Under the pieces are notes generated by a model. That model saw nothing but the letters and a program-made list of their open reading frames with translations, had not been told where the DNA came from and did no database searches. This document shows, in pieces, positions 19,521 to 27,904 of a DNA stretch of 64,000 nucleotides. Positions within the stretch are counted from its first letter, which is position 1. Every line of letters starts with the position of its first letter. Source of the DNA: Filomicrobium insigne. Lineage in GTDB: Bacteria > Pseudomonadota > Alphaproteobacteria > Rhizobiales > Hyphomicrobiaceae. The translations under genes and the position numbers were made by a program. The DNA lies in assembly GCF_900104305.1 (NCBI RefSeq), contig NZ_FNJC01000006.1:1-64000 (forward strand), read 5' to 3'.

Positions 19521-19651
19521 CGTGAAACCCAGGCCGCAAAGAGGAGTTGACCGCAGCGCCTCAATCTGGCTGATCTTCGCCGTGTCGATGAATATTCGCA
19601 TCGCGGTAACAGCCGGTTGAGCTGCCCCGCTCGGGGCGGCCATGGAGCACC

Positions 19652-21028
19652 ATGAAAGTTATTATCTGCGGAGCAGGTCAGGTAGGCTCCGGCATCGCCG
19701 AGCGGCTATCTGTCGAGGGTAACGATGTTTCCATCATCGATGCCAGCCCGAAACTCGTTGAGCGCGCCAACGAAGCGCTCGAGGTAAGTGCCATCGCCGG
19801 CAATGCCGCGCACCCCGATGTCCTGGAGCGCGCTGGTGCCAATGACGCGGACATGCTGATCGCCGTCACCCTGCATGACGAAGTCAACATGGTCGCCTGC
19901 CAAGTCGCGCACACTCTTTTCGACATCCCGACCAAGATCGCTCGTGTACGCGCGCAGACGTATCTCGAGAAGCAATGGTCTCGCCTATTCGCCCGAGAAT
20001 CCATGGGCATCGACCACATCATTTCGCCTGAGATCGAGGTCGGCAATACGATCCTCCGCCGCCTTGAGCTGCCCGGTGCGTTTGAAACGGCAACGTTTGC
20101 CGACGGTAAAGTGACAATGGCCGGCATCTTCTGCGGCCCCGACTGCCCTGTCGTAGATACTCCGCTGAAGCAGCTGACGGAACTCTTCCCCGACCTGCCC
20201 GCCATCACAGTCGCTCTCGCACGCGACGGCAAACTCTTTACACCGCGTGGGCAAGACCAGATTGAGGAAGGCGACGAGGTCTACCTAATCGCCCCAACCG
20301 AACAGATTGCCCGCATCCTCAAGATATTTGGGCACGAGGAACGTCAAGCCCGACGTGTCGTTATCGCAGGAGGTGGCAACATTGGTTTCTACCTTGCCCA
20401 CTCAATAGAAACGCGCGATCCCAACCTTCGCGTCAAAGTCATCGAAAAACAACGTGAGCGCGCTTTCGAGATCGCCGAACAACTCGACCGTGCTGTCGTC
20501 CTTCATGGCTCCTCCTTGAGTGAAGACATGCTGCGAGAAGCCGACATCACATCCGCCGACACGCTCGTCGCCGTGACAAATGACGATCAGATCAATCTGC
20601 TTACTTCGGCGTTGGCAAAGCAGCTCGGATGCAAGTCAAGCCTTTGCTTGGTCAACAGTGCCGACTATTCAGGCATGATCCGCAGTCTCGGCATCGACGC
20701 GCAGATTGATCCCCGTGCGACTACGGTAAGCCGCATTCTCCAGTACGTGCGTCGGGGACGCATCCGCGGTGTTCATTCCATTCATAACGGGACAGGCGAA
20801 ATCATCGAAGCCGAAGTCCTCGAAACGGCTCCCATCTTGCATCATCCGCTGCGAGATGCTCCGATATCGGAGGGTGTGCGTATTGGTGCCGTTTTGCGCG
20901 ATGGTGAGGTCATAAAACCCAACGGCGCACTCGAATTGGAGGTCAAAGATCGGGTCGTACTGTTTGCCGGCGCCGACTATGTTCGCGAAGTCGAACAGAT
21001 GTTCCGTGTCAGCCCCGACTACTTCTGA
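19652..21028 (+). CDS. trkA: Trk potassium uptake regulatory protein TrkA
   Basis: 458 residues, two repeats of an NAD-binding RCK domain. The first Rossmann motif is VIICGAGQVGSGIAERL and the second VVIAGGGNIGFYLAHSIE; each is followed by a smaller ligand-binding RCK_C domain. It gates the TrkH or TrkG potassium channel from the cytoplasm; no channel gene is in the window. GGAG lies 5 bases before the ATG. Position after ntrX is conserved in the order. A GC-rich hairpin (GCCCC-GCTC-GGGGC) sits just before the ribosome-binding site at about 19624-19637 and could slow initiation. Confidence 0.96.
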   Translation: MKVIICGAGQVGSGIAERLSVEGNDVSIIDASPKLVERANEALEVSAIAGNAAHPDVLERAGANDADMLIAVTLHDEVNMVACQVAHTLFDIPTKIARVRAQTYLEKQWSRLFARESMGIDHIISPEIEVGNTILRRLELPGAFETATFADGKVTMAGIFCGPDCPVVDTPLKQLTELFPDLPAITVALARDGKLFTPRGQDQIEEGDEVYLIAPTEQIARILKIFGHEERQARRVVIAGGGNIGFYLAHSIETRDPNLRVKVIEKQRERAFEIAEQLDRAVVLHGSSLSEDMLREADITSADTLVAVTNDDQINLLTSALAKQLGCKSSLCLVNSADYSGMIRSLGIDAQIDPRATTVSRILQYVRRGRIRGVHSIHNGTGEIIEAEVLETAPILHHPLRDAPISEGVRIGAVLRDGEVIKPNGALELEVKDRVVLFAGADYVREVEQMFRVSPDYF

Positions 21029-21089
21029 GACTGAGAACCCGCTCGAGCGGCTATAAGGTCCGCGCGAATGCGTAAAGTTGAGTGCTGCA

Positions 21090-21995
21090 ATGACCCGTAT
21101 CATCTACGTCAACGGCCGCTACCTGCCCTACCACGACGCCAAGGTTCACGTCGAAGATCGAGGTTTCCAGCTTGCCGATGCTGTTTATGAAGTCATCGAA
21201 GTCAGCGATAACTCCTTAGTCGATGCAACTCGACATTTGACCCGATTGTGGCGCTCGCTATCTGAACTCTCCATCTCCCCACCAATGAGTGAACCCGCCC
21301 TGTGCCATGTTATGGGGCAAACCATACGCCGCAATCGCGTGCGCAATGGCTTGGTCTATTTGCAGGTGAGCCGCGGAGAAAGCCCTCGCGACTTTCTTTT
21401 CCCGGATCCCCCGGTCCCCCCAACGCTCGTCTGTCTGGCGCGTGCAACGATCCCAGCTCAAGTCGATCAACGAGCGGAAACAGGCATTCACATTATCACC
21501 ATGCCCGAAACGCGCTGGAAGCGTTGCGACATCAAAACAGTTATGTTGCTCCCGGCCTGTCTGGCAAAGCAACAAGCCCATGCACAATCAGCGAGTGAGG
21601 CTTGGTTCGTTGATGCAGAAGGTCTCATCACCGAAGGCGCTTCAAGTAACGCATGGATCGTCGACCGTAGCGGCCGATTACTAACGCGCCCGCTGGACAA
21701 CACCATCCTGCCCGGCATCACGCGTCGAACCGTAATGGATACGGCAGCCTCACTTGGCCTCGTTGTCGAAGAGAGCCCCTTCACCGTCGCCGAAGCGTTG
21801 GATGCTGCCGAGGCTTTCATAACATCAGCGACCAATACCGTAATGCCCGTCATTATGATCGATGGACAAAGGATCTCATCGGGGACACCCGGTCCCTTGT
21901 GCCGACAACTGCGCCGAAGTTTTGCCCGTGTAGCTGAGCATTCTCCGGTCGGTTATGTTCCCTCAAAGCTCGAAAACCAGGCATTCGCGCCCTAA
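21090..21995 (+). CDS. dat: Class IV PLP aminotransferase, probably D-amino-acid aminotransferase
   Basis: About 301 residues from the ATG at 21090; the open frame starts at a TTG four codons earlier. Class IV (branched-chain/D-amino-acid/lyase) fold: IIYVNGRYLPYHDAKVHVED with FQLADAVYE, the PLP lysine in KRCDIKTVMLLPACLAKQQA, EGASSNAWIVD and PLDNTILPGITR. Orthologues at this place between trkA and hfq are annotated as D-amino-acid transaminase, which interconverts D-alanine, D-glutamate and their keto acids for peptidoglycan. Substrate cannot be read from sequence; branched-chain or aminodeoxychorismate activity is possible. Confidence 0.82.
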   Translation: MTRIIYVNGRYLPYHDAKVHVEDRGFQLADAVYEVIEVSDNSLVDATRHLTRLWRSLSELSISPPMSEPALCHVMGQTIRRNRVRNGLVYLQVSRGESPRDFLFPDPPVPPTLVCLARATIPAQVDQRAETGIHIITMPETRWKRCDIKTVMLLPACLAKQQAHAQSASEAWFVDAEGLITEGASSNAWIVDRSGRLLTRPLDNTILPGITRRTVMDTAASLGLVVEESPFTVAEALDAAEAFITSATNTVMPVIMIDGQRISSGTPGPLCRQLRRSFARVAEHSPVGYVPSKLENQAFAP

Positions 21996-22138
21996 GTTCA
22001 CTCAACGAGCAAGAACATGCGAGGTCGCTGCTGAATTTATCAAATACCTGAGGTACAGTAGCTCCGTGCACAAGCACGTCACGACGGGCGCTTTTTTCAG
22101 CCCGATCCAAAAGACGAGAAAAGGCGGAAAGAAAAACT

Positions 22139-22393
22139 ATGCCGGCAGAGCGAGTCCAAAGCCTTCAGGACACATTCCTGAATTACGTACGTAAGAACAA
22201 AACTCCATTGACAATTTTCCTTATCAACGGCGTAAAGCTACAAGGCATCGTCACTTGGTTCGACAATTTTTGCGTGTTGTTGCGCCGCGATGGTCATTCC
22301 CAGCTTGTCTACAAACACGCTATTTCAACCATCATGCCGGGCCAGCCAGTACATTTGATGGATGTAGAATCCACTGAGACAACGACCGGGTAG
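22139..22393 (+). CDS. hfq: RNA chaperone Hfq
   Basis: 84 residues, Sm fold. Sm1: [23 protein letters not shown]; Sm2: [11 protein letters not shown] with the conserved YKHAISTI. The N-terminal [14 protein letters not shown] is standard. Forms a hexamer that pairs small RNAs with mRNAs. The C-terminal tail is short, as in most Alphaproteobacteria. Upstream gap of 143 bases probably contains its promoter. Just ahead of hflX, as is usual. Confidence 0.98.
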   Translation: MPAERVQSLQDTFLNYVRKNKTPLTIFLINGVKLQGIVTWFDNFCVLLRRDGHSQLVYKHAISTIMPGQPVHLMDVESTETTTG

Positions 22394-22432
22394 GTCCCCA
22401 TAGACGATCGCACATACAAGCCTGCCGACCCA

Positions 22433-23833
22433 ATGGCGACGCCGCCAACGAAGGCGCCGCTGTTGCTGCGTAAAACAGGTTCGGATCGCCCGAGCGCCAT
22501 CGTTCTTGTCCCCGTTCTGCCAACCCGCAGAACGGGGACGGACGTGTCTGTCCGCACGGACACATCACAAAACTCCGTACACTCACCGGAAGAACGTGCG
22601 ACGGAAGCACGTGGGCTCGCTGAAGCCATTGATCTGGATGTCAGGGAAACCCTGATCGTCCCTGTCGCGACCCCACGCCCGGCTACGCTCTTCGGCTCGG
22701 GCAAGGTCGAAGAGCTTCGCGAACTGATCGCTGAATCGGAAATAACCCTCGCGGTCATCGATCATGCCATCAGTCCGGTTCAGCAGCGCAATCTCGAACG
22801 CGCTTGGAATATTAAAGTCCTCGACCGAACCGGCCTCATCCTCGAGATCTTCGGCGCTCGTGCGCGAACCCGAGAAGGCCGCCTTCAGGTCGAACTGGCG
22901 CATCTGTCCTACCAGAAGGGCCGGCTCGTTCGCGCATGGACCCACCTTGAACGCCAACGTGGTGGCGGTGGAGGCGGCGCGAGCTTTCTCGGCGGTCCAG
23001 GTGAAGCCCAGATCGAACTCGACCGGCGCATGCTGCAGACACGCATCGACGCCATCCGTCGAGAATTGAACCAAGTCGTCAAGACACGTGCCCTTCATCG
23101 GAAAGGCCGGCGCAAAGTTCCTTATCCGATTGTTGCGATCGTTGGTTATACGAACGCAGGCAAATCGACCCTTTTCAATCGGATCACCGGCGCATCCGTG
23201 TTGGCCAAGGATCAGGTCTTCGCGACGCTCGATCCGACAATGCGCGAAGTTCGGTTGGCAAGCGGACGGCAGATCATTTTGTCGGATACGGTCGGCTTCA
23301 TTTCCGATCTACCTACAAGTCTCGTCGCCGCATTCCGCGCTACGCTGGAAGAAGTCATCGAAGCGGATCTCATCCTGCACGTGCGCGACATCAGCCACGC
23401 GGAAAGCGAACTTCAGCGTCAAGACGTAGAACGCGTTCTTGCCGATCTCGACATTGATCTCACGCCAACCGACCGGCCTATTCTTGAGGTCTGGAACAAG
23501 ATCGATCTCCTACCATCTGATGTGCGCGGCGTAACGGAAGCAACGGCCCAGCGCCAGGAAAACCGACCTGCCCTTGTTTCCGCGCAAACTGGTGAAGGCA
23601 TTGAGGATTTACTCGCCGCCATCGATACGCGCCTCGGGGCCGACGATACCTATCTGACACTCGTCGTGCCTGCCCGCGAAGGAAAACTGCTGAGCTGGCT
23701 GCATGACAACAGCGAGATCCTTGAACGCACCGTCGACGACAACGGTGAAACGACTCTACGTTTGAGGATTGCCGCAGAAAAGCGCGGCCGGCTCTTGGCG
23801 CAATTACAGCATTTGAGATTGCGCGTTCAGTAG
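22433..23833 (+). CDS. hflX: Ribosome-associated GTPase HflX
   Basis: 466 residues. N-terminal nucleotide-binding domain (PATLFGSGKVEELRELI), the Gly-rich linker GGGGGGASFLGGPGEAQIEL, then a GTPase domain: G1 GYTNAGKSTLF, the ATLDPT switch, G3 SDTVGFI, G4 NKIDL. HflX splits stalled ribosomes, notably under heat stress. Residues 26-48 (VLVPVLPTRRTGTDVSVRTD and after) look longer and less conserved than expected and are encoded by a cluster of perfect palindromes described separately. Weak ribosome-binding site; 39 bases after hfq. Confidence 0.96.
   Translation: MATPPTKAPLLLRKTGSDRPSAIVLVPVLPTRRTGTDVSVRTDTSQNSVHSPEERATEARGLAEAIDLDVRETLIVPVATPRPATLFGSGKVEELRELIAESEITLAVIDHAISPVQQRNLERAWNIKVLDRTGLILEIFGARARTREGRLQVELAHLSYQKGRLVRAWTHLERQRGGGGGGASFLGGPGEAQIELDRRMLQTRIDAIRRELNQVVKTRALHRKGRRKVPYPIVAIVGYTNAGKSTLFNRITGASVLAKDQVFATLDPTMREVRLASGRQIILSDTVGFISDLPTSLVAAFRATLEEVIEADLILHVRDISHAESELQRQDVERVLADLDIDLTPTDRPILEVWNKIDLLPSDVRGVTEATAQRQENRPALVSAQTGEGIEDLLAAIDTRLGADDTYLTLVVPAREGKLLSWLHDNSEILERTVDDNGETTLRLRIAAEKRGRLLAQLQHLRLRVQ
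22508..22563. repeat. Two adjacent palindromes inside the 5' part of hflX
   Basis: First element: a perfect 13-bp inverted repeat (GTCCCCGTTCTGC, loop CAACCC, then its complement) at 22508-22539. Second element: GTGTCT-loop-GGACAC at 22544-22563, with further GGAC/GTCC repeats between. Both lie within coding sequence for a poorly conserved stretch of HflX, so they may be a REP-like insertion kept in frame, or an mRNA hairpin near the start. Confidence 0.7.
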
Positions 23834-23871
23834 GCGAACTGTCGTAAACCTGGAGCCAACAGAGGCATTCC

Positions 23872-25110
23872 ATGGCCGATTCACGACAAGCCCATTGCTG
23901 TATTGTTGGTGGTGGTCCCGCCGGGATGGTCCTCGGGGTCGTGCTTGCGCGCGCTGGGCTCGACGTCATTGTGCTGGAAAAGCATAGCGACTTTCTCCGC
24001 GACTTCCGCGGAGACACAATTCATCCCTCGACACTGCAAGTGATCAAAGAACTTGGCTGGCTCGAAGAATTCCTGGCACTCCCTCATCAAAAGGTATCCG
24101 AGATCGGAGCGGACTACGCCGACCAATTTTTGCCCGTCGCTGATTTTTCAAAGCTCCCCGTTGCCTGCCCTTATATCGCTCTCATGCCGCAATGGGATTT
24201 TCTGAATTTCCTCGCTGAGAAGGGGCATCGCTATCCTGGCTTCGAACTTCATATGCAAACGGAAGCGATAAGTCTCATTCGCGAGGGAGATAATATCGTA
24301 GGCGTGCGAGCACGCACTCCTAACGGGGACCAAACGTTCCATGCCGATCTGGTGATCGCCGCGGATGGACGCGGCTCCCTTCTTCGCGAAAGCGCAGGAT
24401 TGAACGTTCGAGACCTTGGCGCTCCCATAGACGTTCTATGGTTTCGCGTTCCCCGTCACACGAGTGATCCTTCCCAGACTATGGCGAAGTTTGATCCCCC
24501 CCACATGGCCGTACTGCTCGACCGCGGAGACTATTGGCAATGCGCATATATCATCGCGAAGGGCAGCTTCGACGAACTCAAAAGCAAAGGACTGCACGAG
24601 TTCCACGCGAGCTTACGCGAGCTCTTACCCTTTGCAGCTGACCGAATCGACGGACTTGCCGACTGGAACGATGTGAAGCTTCTCAATGTGCGCCTCGATC
24701 GCCTCGAAACCTGGTGGACGAAAGGGCTGCTCTGCATAGGAGACGCGGCTCACGCGATGTCGCCCATTGGTGGCGTGGGGATCAACCTCGCGGTCCAGGA
24801 CGCAGTGGCTACGGCAAACATTCTGTTCGATCGGCTTAGCCGGCGGAACGTCCACAGCGAGAATTTGGCTGCGGTCCAAAAGCGTCGCATGTGGCCGACG
24901 AGGGTAACTCAAACCCTACAAGCCGCTGCTCATAACAGGCTCCTGACGCCGTTGCTTGCAGGTGAACTATCCGAATATCCGCCGCTCCCTCTGCGGCTCA
25001 TTTCCTCAACACCGCTTCTGCGGCGTCTAGCAGGCCGTCTCATCGGATTGGGTGTCCGTCCTGAACACATAAGCGCTGAAGTGCTCAAGCCCAGAGGAGC
25101 GCTGGCCTAA
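23872..25110 (+). CDS. FAD-dependent aromatic-ring hydroxylase-like oxidoreductase
   Basis: 412 residues, PF01494-type monooxygenase (UbiH/PHBH-like). FAD-binding GxGxxG is CCIVGGGPAGMVLGVVLARAG ending in a Glu-Lys (VIVLEKH); the DG motif reads VIAADGRGSLLRESAG; the second FAD motif is LCIGDAAHAMSPIGGVGINL with AVQDA. The last 60 residues form an extra helical segment. AGAGG lies before the ATG. It sits between hflX and mazG, which are adjacent in many relatives, so it is a lineage-specific insertion. Substrate unknown: quinone precursors, phenolic acids or halogenated compounds are possible. Not confidently any Ubi enzyme. Confidence 0.85.
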   Translation: MADSRQAHCCIVGGGPAGMVLGVVLARAGLDVIVLEKHSDFLRDFRGDTIHPSTLQVIKELGWLEEFLALPHQKVSEIGADYADQFLPVADFSKLPVACPYIALMPQWDFLNFLAEKGHRYPGFELHMQTEAISLIREGDNIVGVRARTPNGDQTFHADLVIAADGRGSLLRESAGLNVRDLGAPIDVLWFRVPRHTSDPSQTMAKFDPPHMAVLLDRGDYWQCAYIIAKGSFDELKSKGLHEFHASLRELLPFAADRIDGLADWNDVKLLNVRLDRLETWWTKGLLCIGDAAHAMSPIGGVGINLAVQDAVATANILFDRLSRRNVHSENLAAVQKRRMWPTRVTQTLQAAAHNRLLTPLLAGELSEYPPLPLRLISSTPLLRRLAGRLIGLGVRPEHISAEVLKPRGALA

Positions 25111-25125
25111 CCTCAGCCTCATCTC

Positions 25126-26007
25126 TCATCCAGTAGTCGGTTTGCGCTCCTGGTCCTTAGCCTCATCCCAAAGTGCATCCATCTCGATGAGATCACTACT
25201 GGATGGGCTCTTCCCGCGCTCCGCTAGTCTCTGTTCGATATACCTAAACCGTCGGCTGAATTTCTCGTTCGCTGCGCGAAGCGCATCCTCCGGATCGACA
25301 TTCAAATGCCGCGCGACATTCGCCATGACAAAAAGCAAGTCCCCGAATTCTTCGCGAACACGTTCGGGCAATTGCTCTTGTGAAGCTTCTCCCTCCCCTC
25401 GAGGATCGTGTGGCAACGCCACTTCCTCGAGCTCAGCGAGTTCCTCACGCATCTTATCGAACACCGGCTTAAGGCTCGGCCAGTCAAAGCCCACCTTCGC
25501 AGCTTTGCTCTGCAACTTCACCGCACGCAGAAGAGCCGGTAGCGGCAAGGGAACATCGGCCAAAAGACCACCCGTCTCGCCATTAGCGTCATCTCCCTTT
25601 GCTGCGGCCTTCTCCGCCTTCTCTGCAGCCTTGATCCGATCCCATGCACCCTTCTGCAGGCCCACGGCTCGCTCGGCAGGAGTTCCGAACACATGGGGAT
25701 GTCGCCGCAGCATCTTGCGAGTGATGCCGTCCGTCACATCATGAAAATCAAATGCACCAGCTTCCTCAGCCATACGCGCGTGATAGACAACCTGAAGCAA
25801 GAGGTCGCCGAGTTCTTCCCTGAGGTCTACGAGGTCTCCTCGTTCGATCGCATCCGCAACCTCGTACGCTTCTTCAAGCGTGTAGGGAGCAATCGAAGCA
25901 AAGTCCTGCTCGAGATCCCAAGCACATCCCGTTACGGGTGTCCGCAACGCCGCCATCACCACGAGCAGATCTCCGATCGTCTTCTTTCCGGCCTCGTCGT
26001 TATTCAC
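25126..26007 (-). CDS. mazG: Nucleoside triphosphate pyrophosphohydrolase MazG
   Basis: About 293 residues from the GTG at 26007, which has GGAG 5 bases upstream; the frame opens at a GTG four codons earlier. Two MazG domains: the first with LEEAYEVADAIERGDLVDL-REELGDLLLQVVYHARMA (EExxE and ExxD metal-binding helices), the second with FDKMREELAELEEV and VREEFGDLLFVMANVARHL. A Lys/Glu/Ala-rich linker about residues 125-165 is longer than usual. The enzyme hydrolyses NTPs or dNTPs to monophosphate and clears damaged nucleotides. It converges on the FAD hydroxylase gene with a 15-base gap. Confidence 0.95.
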   Translation of the reverse strand: MNNDEAGKKTIGDLLVVMAALRTPVTGCAWDLEQDFASIAPYTLEEAYEVADAIERGDLVDLREELGDLLLQVVYHARMAEEAGAFDFHDVTDGITRKMLRRHPHVFGTPAERAVGLQKGAWDRIKAAEKAEKAAAKGDDANGETGGLLADVPLPLPALLRAVKLQSKAAKVGFDWPSLKPVFDKMREELAELEEVALPHDPRGEGEASQEQLPERVREEFGDLLFVMANVARHLNVDPEDALRAANEKFSRRFRYIEQRLAERGKSPSSSDLIEMDALWDEAKDQERKPTTG

Positions 26008-26110
26008 AACAGCTCCCACGAAGTTAGTCTAAGAACACCTTGTGGATGTGCGGCTGGGTGTCAGCAGCATGTTCGGGCACAAGTCGGAAAACCTGCGCTA
26101 TGAGGCCGGT

Positions 26111-26848
26111 ATGATCGTCCTGAGGTTCATCGTCAACGTCGCTATACTGGCCTTCGAAATCGCCTTGGTCGCTGCGGCCGCTTGGCTGGGCTTGCATCAT
26201 CCGCTTACTTTTGCCGCCCTTACGGCCGGTCTGACACTCGCCTTTGGCTTAGTGCTGGAACATGCACGCCTGAGACACGAGTTACCGTTCTATTTTGGCA
26301 AAGGATTTTCTGGCCACGCTCTGTTCGCGCGACTGATGGCTTTTATCGATGCCATTGTGAAAGCATTGTTGGCAGGACTAATGGCGCTGATTACGTTTTC
26401 CGGAACGGATCCGGAACGCCTCTTCTGGGTCGCGATCTTTTTTGGCGTTTCCATCTTTGCTGGATCGAGTCTATTGCGACGCCTGTCGATCTCGCTCAAT
26501 GCACAACCTTCCCGCTGGGGTTATTTCCGTTTGGCAGCCCCTCTCGGGCTCCTCTTCTCGTTTGCCCTCTCCTTCCTTCCCACTAAGAGCTTTGCCGATA
26601 TCGGCATGACGATCGTATTCGACCTTCCCGCCAAACCGAGCATCTCTCAAGCCAGCGAGGTTCTCTTCGTCCTCAAGCAGAAGTTCGATGCCATGATCGT
26701 GCTGGCACTCTCAGGCTTCATGAGCCCCGAAGCTGCGCAACTTGCTGGAACGCTCGTCAGCGTGAATGTCCTGAGCGGCTTCGTCATCGCGATCTACGCT
26801 GTCCTCATCGCCGAGGCCGTTCGTTGGCTTGAAGAGGCCTCGCCCTGA
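26111..26848 (+). CDS. Unknown polytopic membrane protein
   Basis: About 245 residues from the ATG at 26111 (GAGG 5 bases upstream, directly followed by a hydrophobic segment); an ATG at 26069 and a GTG at 26042 are alternatives. Four to six hydrophobic segments: IVLRFIVNVAILAFEIALVA, LTFAALTAGLTLAFGLVL, a segment near FIDAIVKALLAGLMALITF, LFWVAIFFGVSIFAG, LGLLFSFALSFL and a last one near VLSGFVIAIYAVLIAEAV. No family motif recognised. It stands alone between divergent mazG and a convergent exported HExxH protein. Base composition is like its neighbours. Confidence 0.75.
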   Translation: MIVLRFIVNVAILAFEIALVAAAAWLGLHHPLTFAALTAGLTLAFGLVLEHARLRHELPFYFGKGFSGHALFARLMAFIDAIVKALLAGLMALITFSGTDPERLFWVAIFFGVSIFAGSSLLRRLSISLNAQPSRWGYFRLAAPLGLLFSFALSFLPTKSFADIGMTIVFDLPAKPSISQASEVLFVLKQKFDAMIVLALSGFMSPEAAQLAGTLVSVNVLSGFVIAIYAVLIAEAVRWLEEASP

Positions 26849-26902
26849 AGAAACAACCTCACGCTCTCATCGAGAGCTGAATTGGTTATCACAGTGGCAC
26901 AA

Positions 26903-27604
26903 TCATTCGAGTTCCTGTGAAAACACAACACGCCCTGCAACTATCTTGCTGAGCATCTCGCAAGACTGCCCATGTCGAAAGAGATGTCGGTGCGCGTTTG
27001 CTCCGAAGCGCAATGGCGCCATCGCTAGGTAGATGTCGTTGAACATCTCAACATCAAGCGATGTAGGCCTTTGAAAGGTCGACAGGAACAGATCACGAGT
27101 CTTTGTTGGCATCGAGTTTATCTGGACCGCATAGGCCACATACTCATGCGCTGCGATCGGAAGATTCCGATGCCCGATGTGCTCGCGAAAAACCGCATGC
27201 GCAACTTCGTGAACAACAAGGCTGTCGTATACATCGCGGAGAGGAAGCCGGCGATATGCAGAGCCAGGTAGAAGGATTGTCCGCATCGCCTCAAACGTCG
27301 AAATCTGGATGCGCCATCGTTTGGCATCGAACAGGGCGATAACCGGCAACCCAAACGGCTGAATGACCTCACTTAAGATCTCGACACGAAGCTTGCGCTT
27401 CTGCGGCAGTCCGCAATATTCGAAAAATGCGTTCGCACGCTTGGCAGACGCACATACCGCCCTACCCTCAACGTCAGAACTGCCAGAGACCTCAATCGGA
27501 ATCCCTGGACAGTCGAGGGCGAGCGCACGCACGCCAAGCGCATGAGCCACGCTCGCAAGCAGAAGAACCGTAAAGCCCAGGACATAACGCCGATTTCGTG
27601 CCAC
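26903..27604 (-). CDS. Exported protein with gluzincin-like HExxH motif, unknown family
   Basis: About 233 residues from the GTG at 27604, chosen for the GGGAGG 7 bases upstream; the frame opens at a GTG at 27640. Signal peptide: RNRRYVLGF followed by the hydrophobic VLLLASVAHALGVRALA. In the mature part VVHEVAHAVF gives HExxH, and a Glu follows 18 residues after the second His (AAHEYVAYA), matching HExxH-x17-E of gluzincin metallopeptidases. Four Cys (two near residues 32 and 51, one in EYCGLP, one near the C-terminus) suit the periplasm. It resembles small uncharacterised alphaproteobacterial peptidase-like proteins; the catalytic role is inferred from the motif only. Confidence 0.75.
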   Translation of the reverse strand: MARNRRYVLGFTVLLLASVAHALGVRALALDCPGIPIEVSGSSDVEGRAVCASAKRANAFFEYCGLPQKRKLRVEILSEVIQPFGLPVIALFDAKRWRIQISTFEAMRTILLPGSAYRRLPLRDVYDSLVVHEVAHAVFREHIGHRNLPIAAHEYVAYAVQINSMPTKTRDLFLSTFQRPTSLDVEMFNDIYLAMAPLRFGANAHRHLFRHGQSCEMLSKIVAGRVVFSQELE

Positions 27605-27791
27605 GTGCGAGCCTCCCGTATCAGCTCGTCTTCGTGACACTTAGCCGCCGGCGGGCCACTTCCCTATGATCTCGCTCAAGATAAAGCGCAGAAAGGTTAA
27701 TCCACGTTCCGGACAATCTCCGGCCATCGAGGCGAGAAATCCCCTTACGCACGAAAAACCGCTATTGTCGAGCAACCTCGAAACTCATTCG

Positions 27792-27807
27792 CATAATATA
27801 TATTATG
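27792..27807. promoter_or_regulatory. Perfect 16-bp AT-rich palindrome in intergenic region
   Basis: CATAATATATATTATG is perfectly self-complementary. It lies in the 300-base gap between the start of the exported HExxH gene (27604, minus) and the pepA terminator. With 188 bases to the GTG it could be part of that gene's control region, either as an operator or as an AT-rich promoter core. No regulator is implied. Confidence 0.35.
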
Positions 27808-27841
27808 GAAAATGGTGAAATATGAACGCAGCTTAACAGTG

Positions 27842-27887
27842 CGTTAAAAAAGTTGCTGGCGGACGGTGAAACCCCTCCCGCCAGCGA
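27842..27887 (-). terminator. Rho-independent terminator after pepA
   Basis: On the minus strand: GCTGGCGG, 15-base loop, CCGCCAGC, then AACTTTTTTAACGC. It begins about 20 bases after the pepA stop. Confidence 0.85.
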
Positions 27888-27904
27888 ACGATCAGATTGA
27901 GGCC

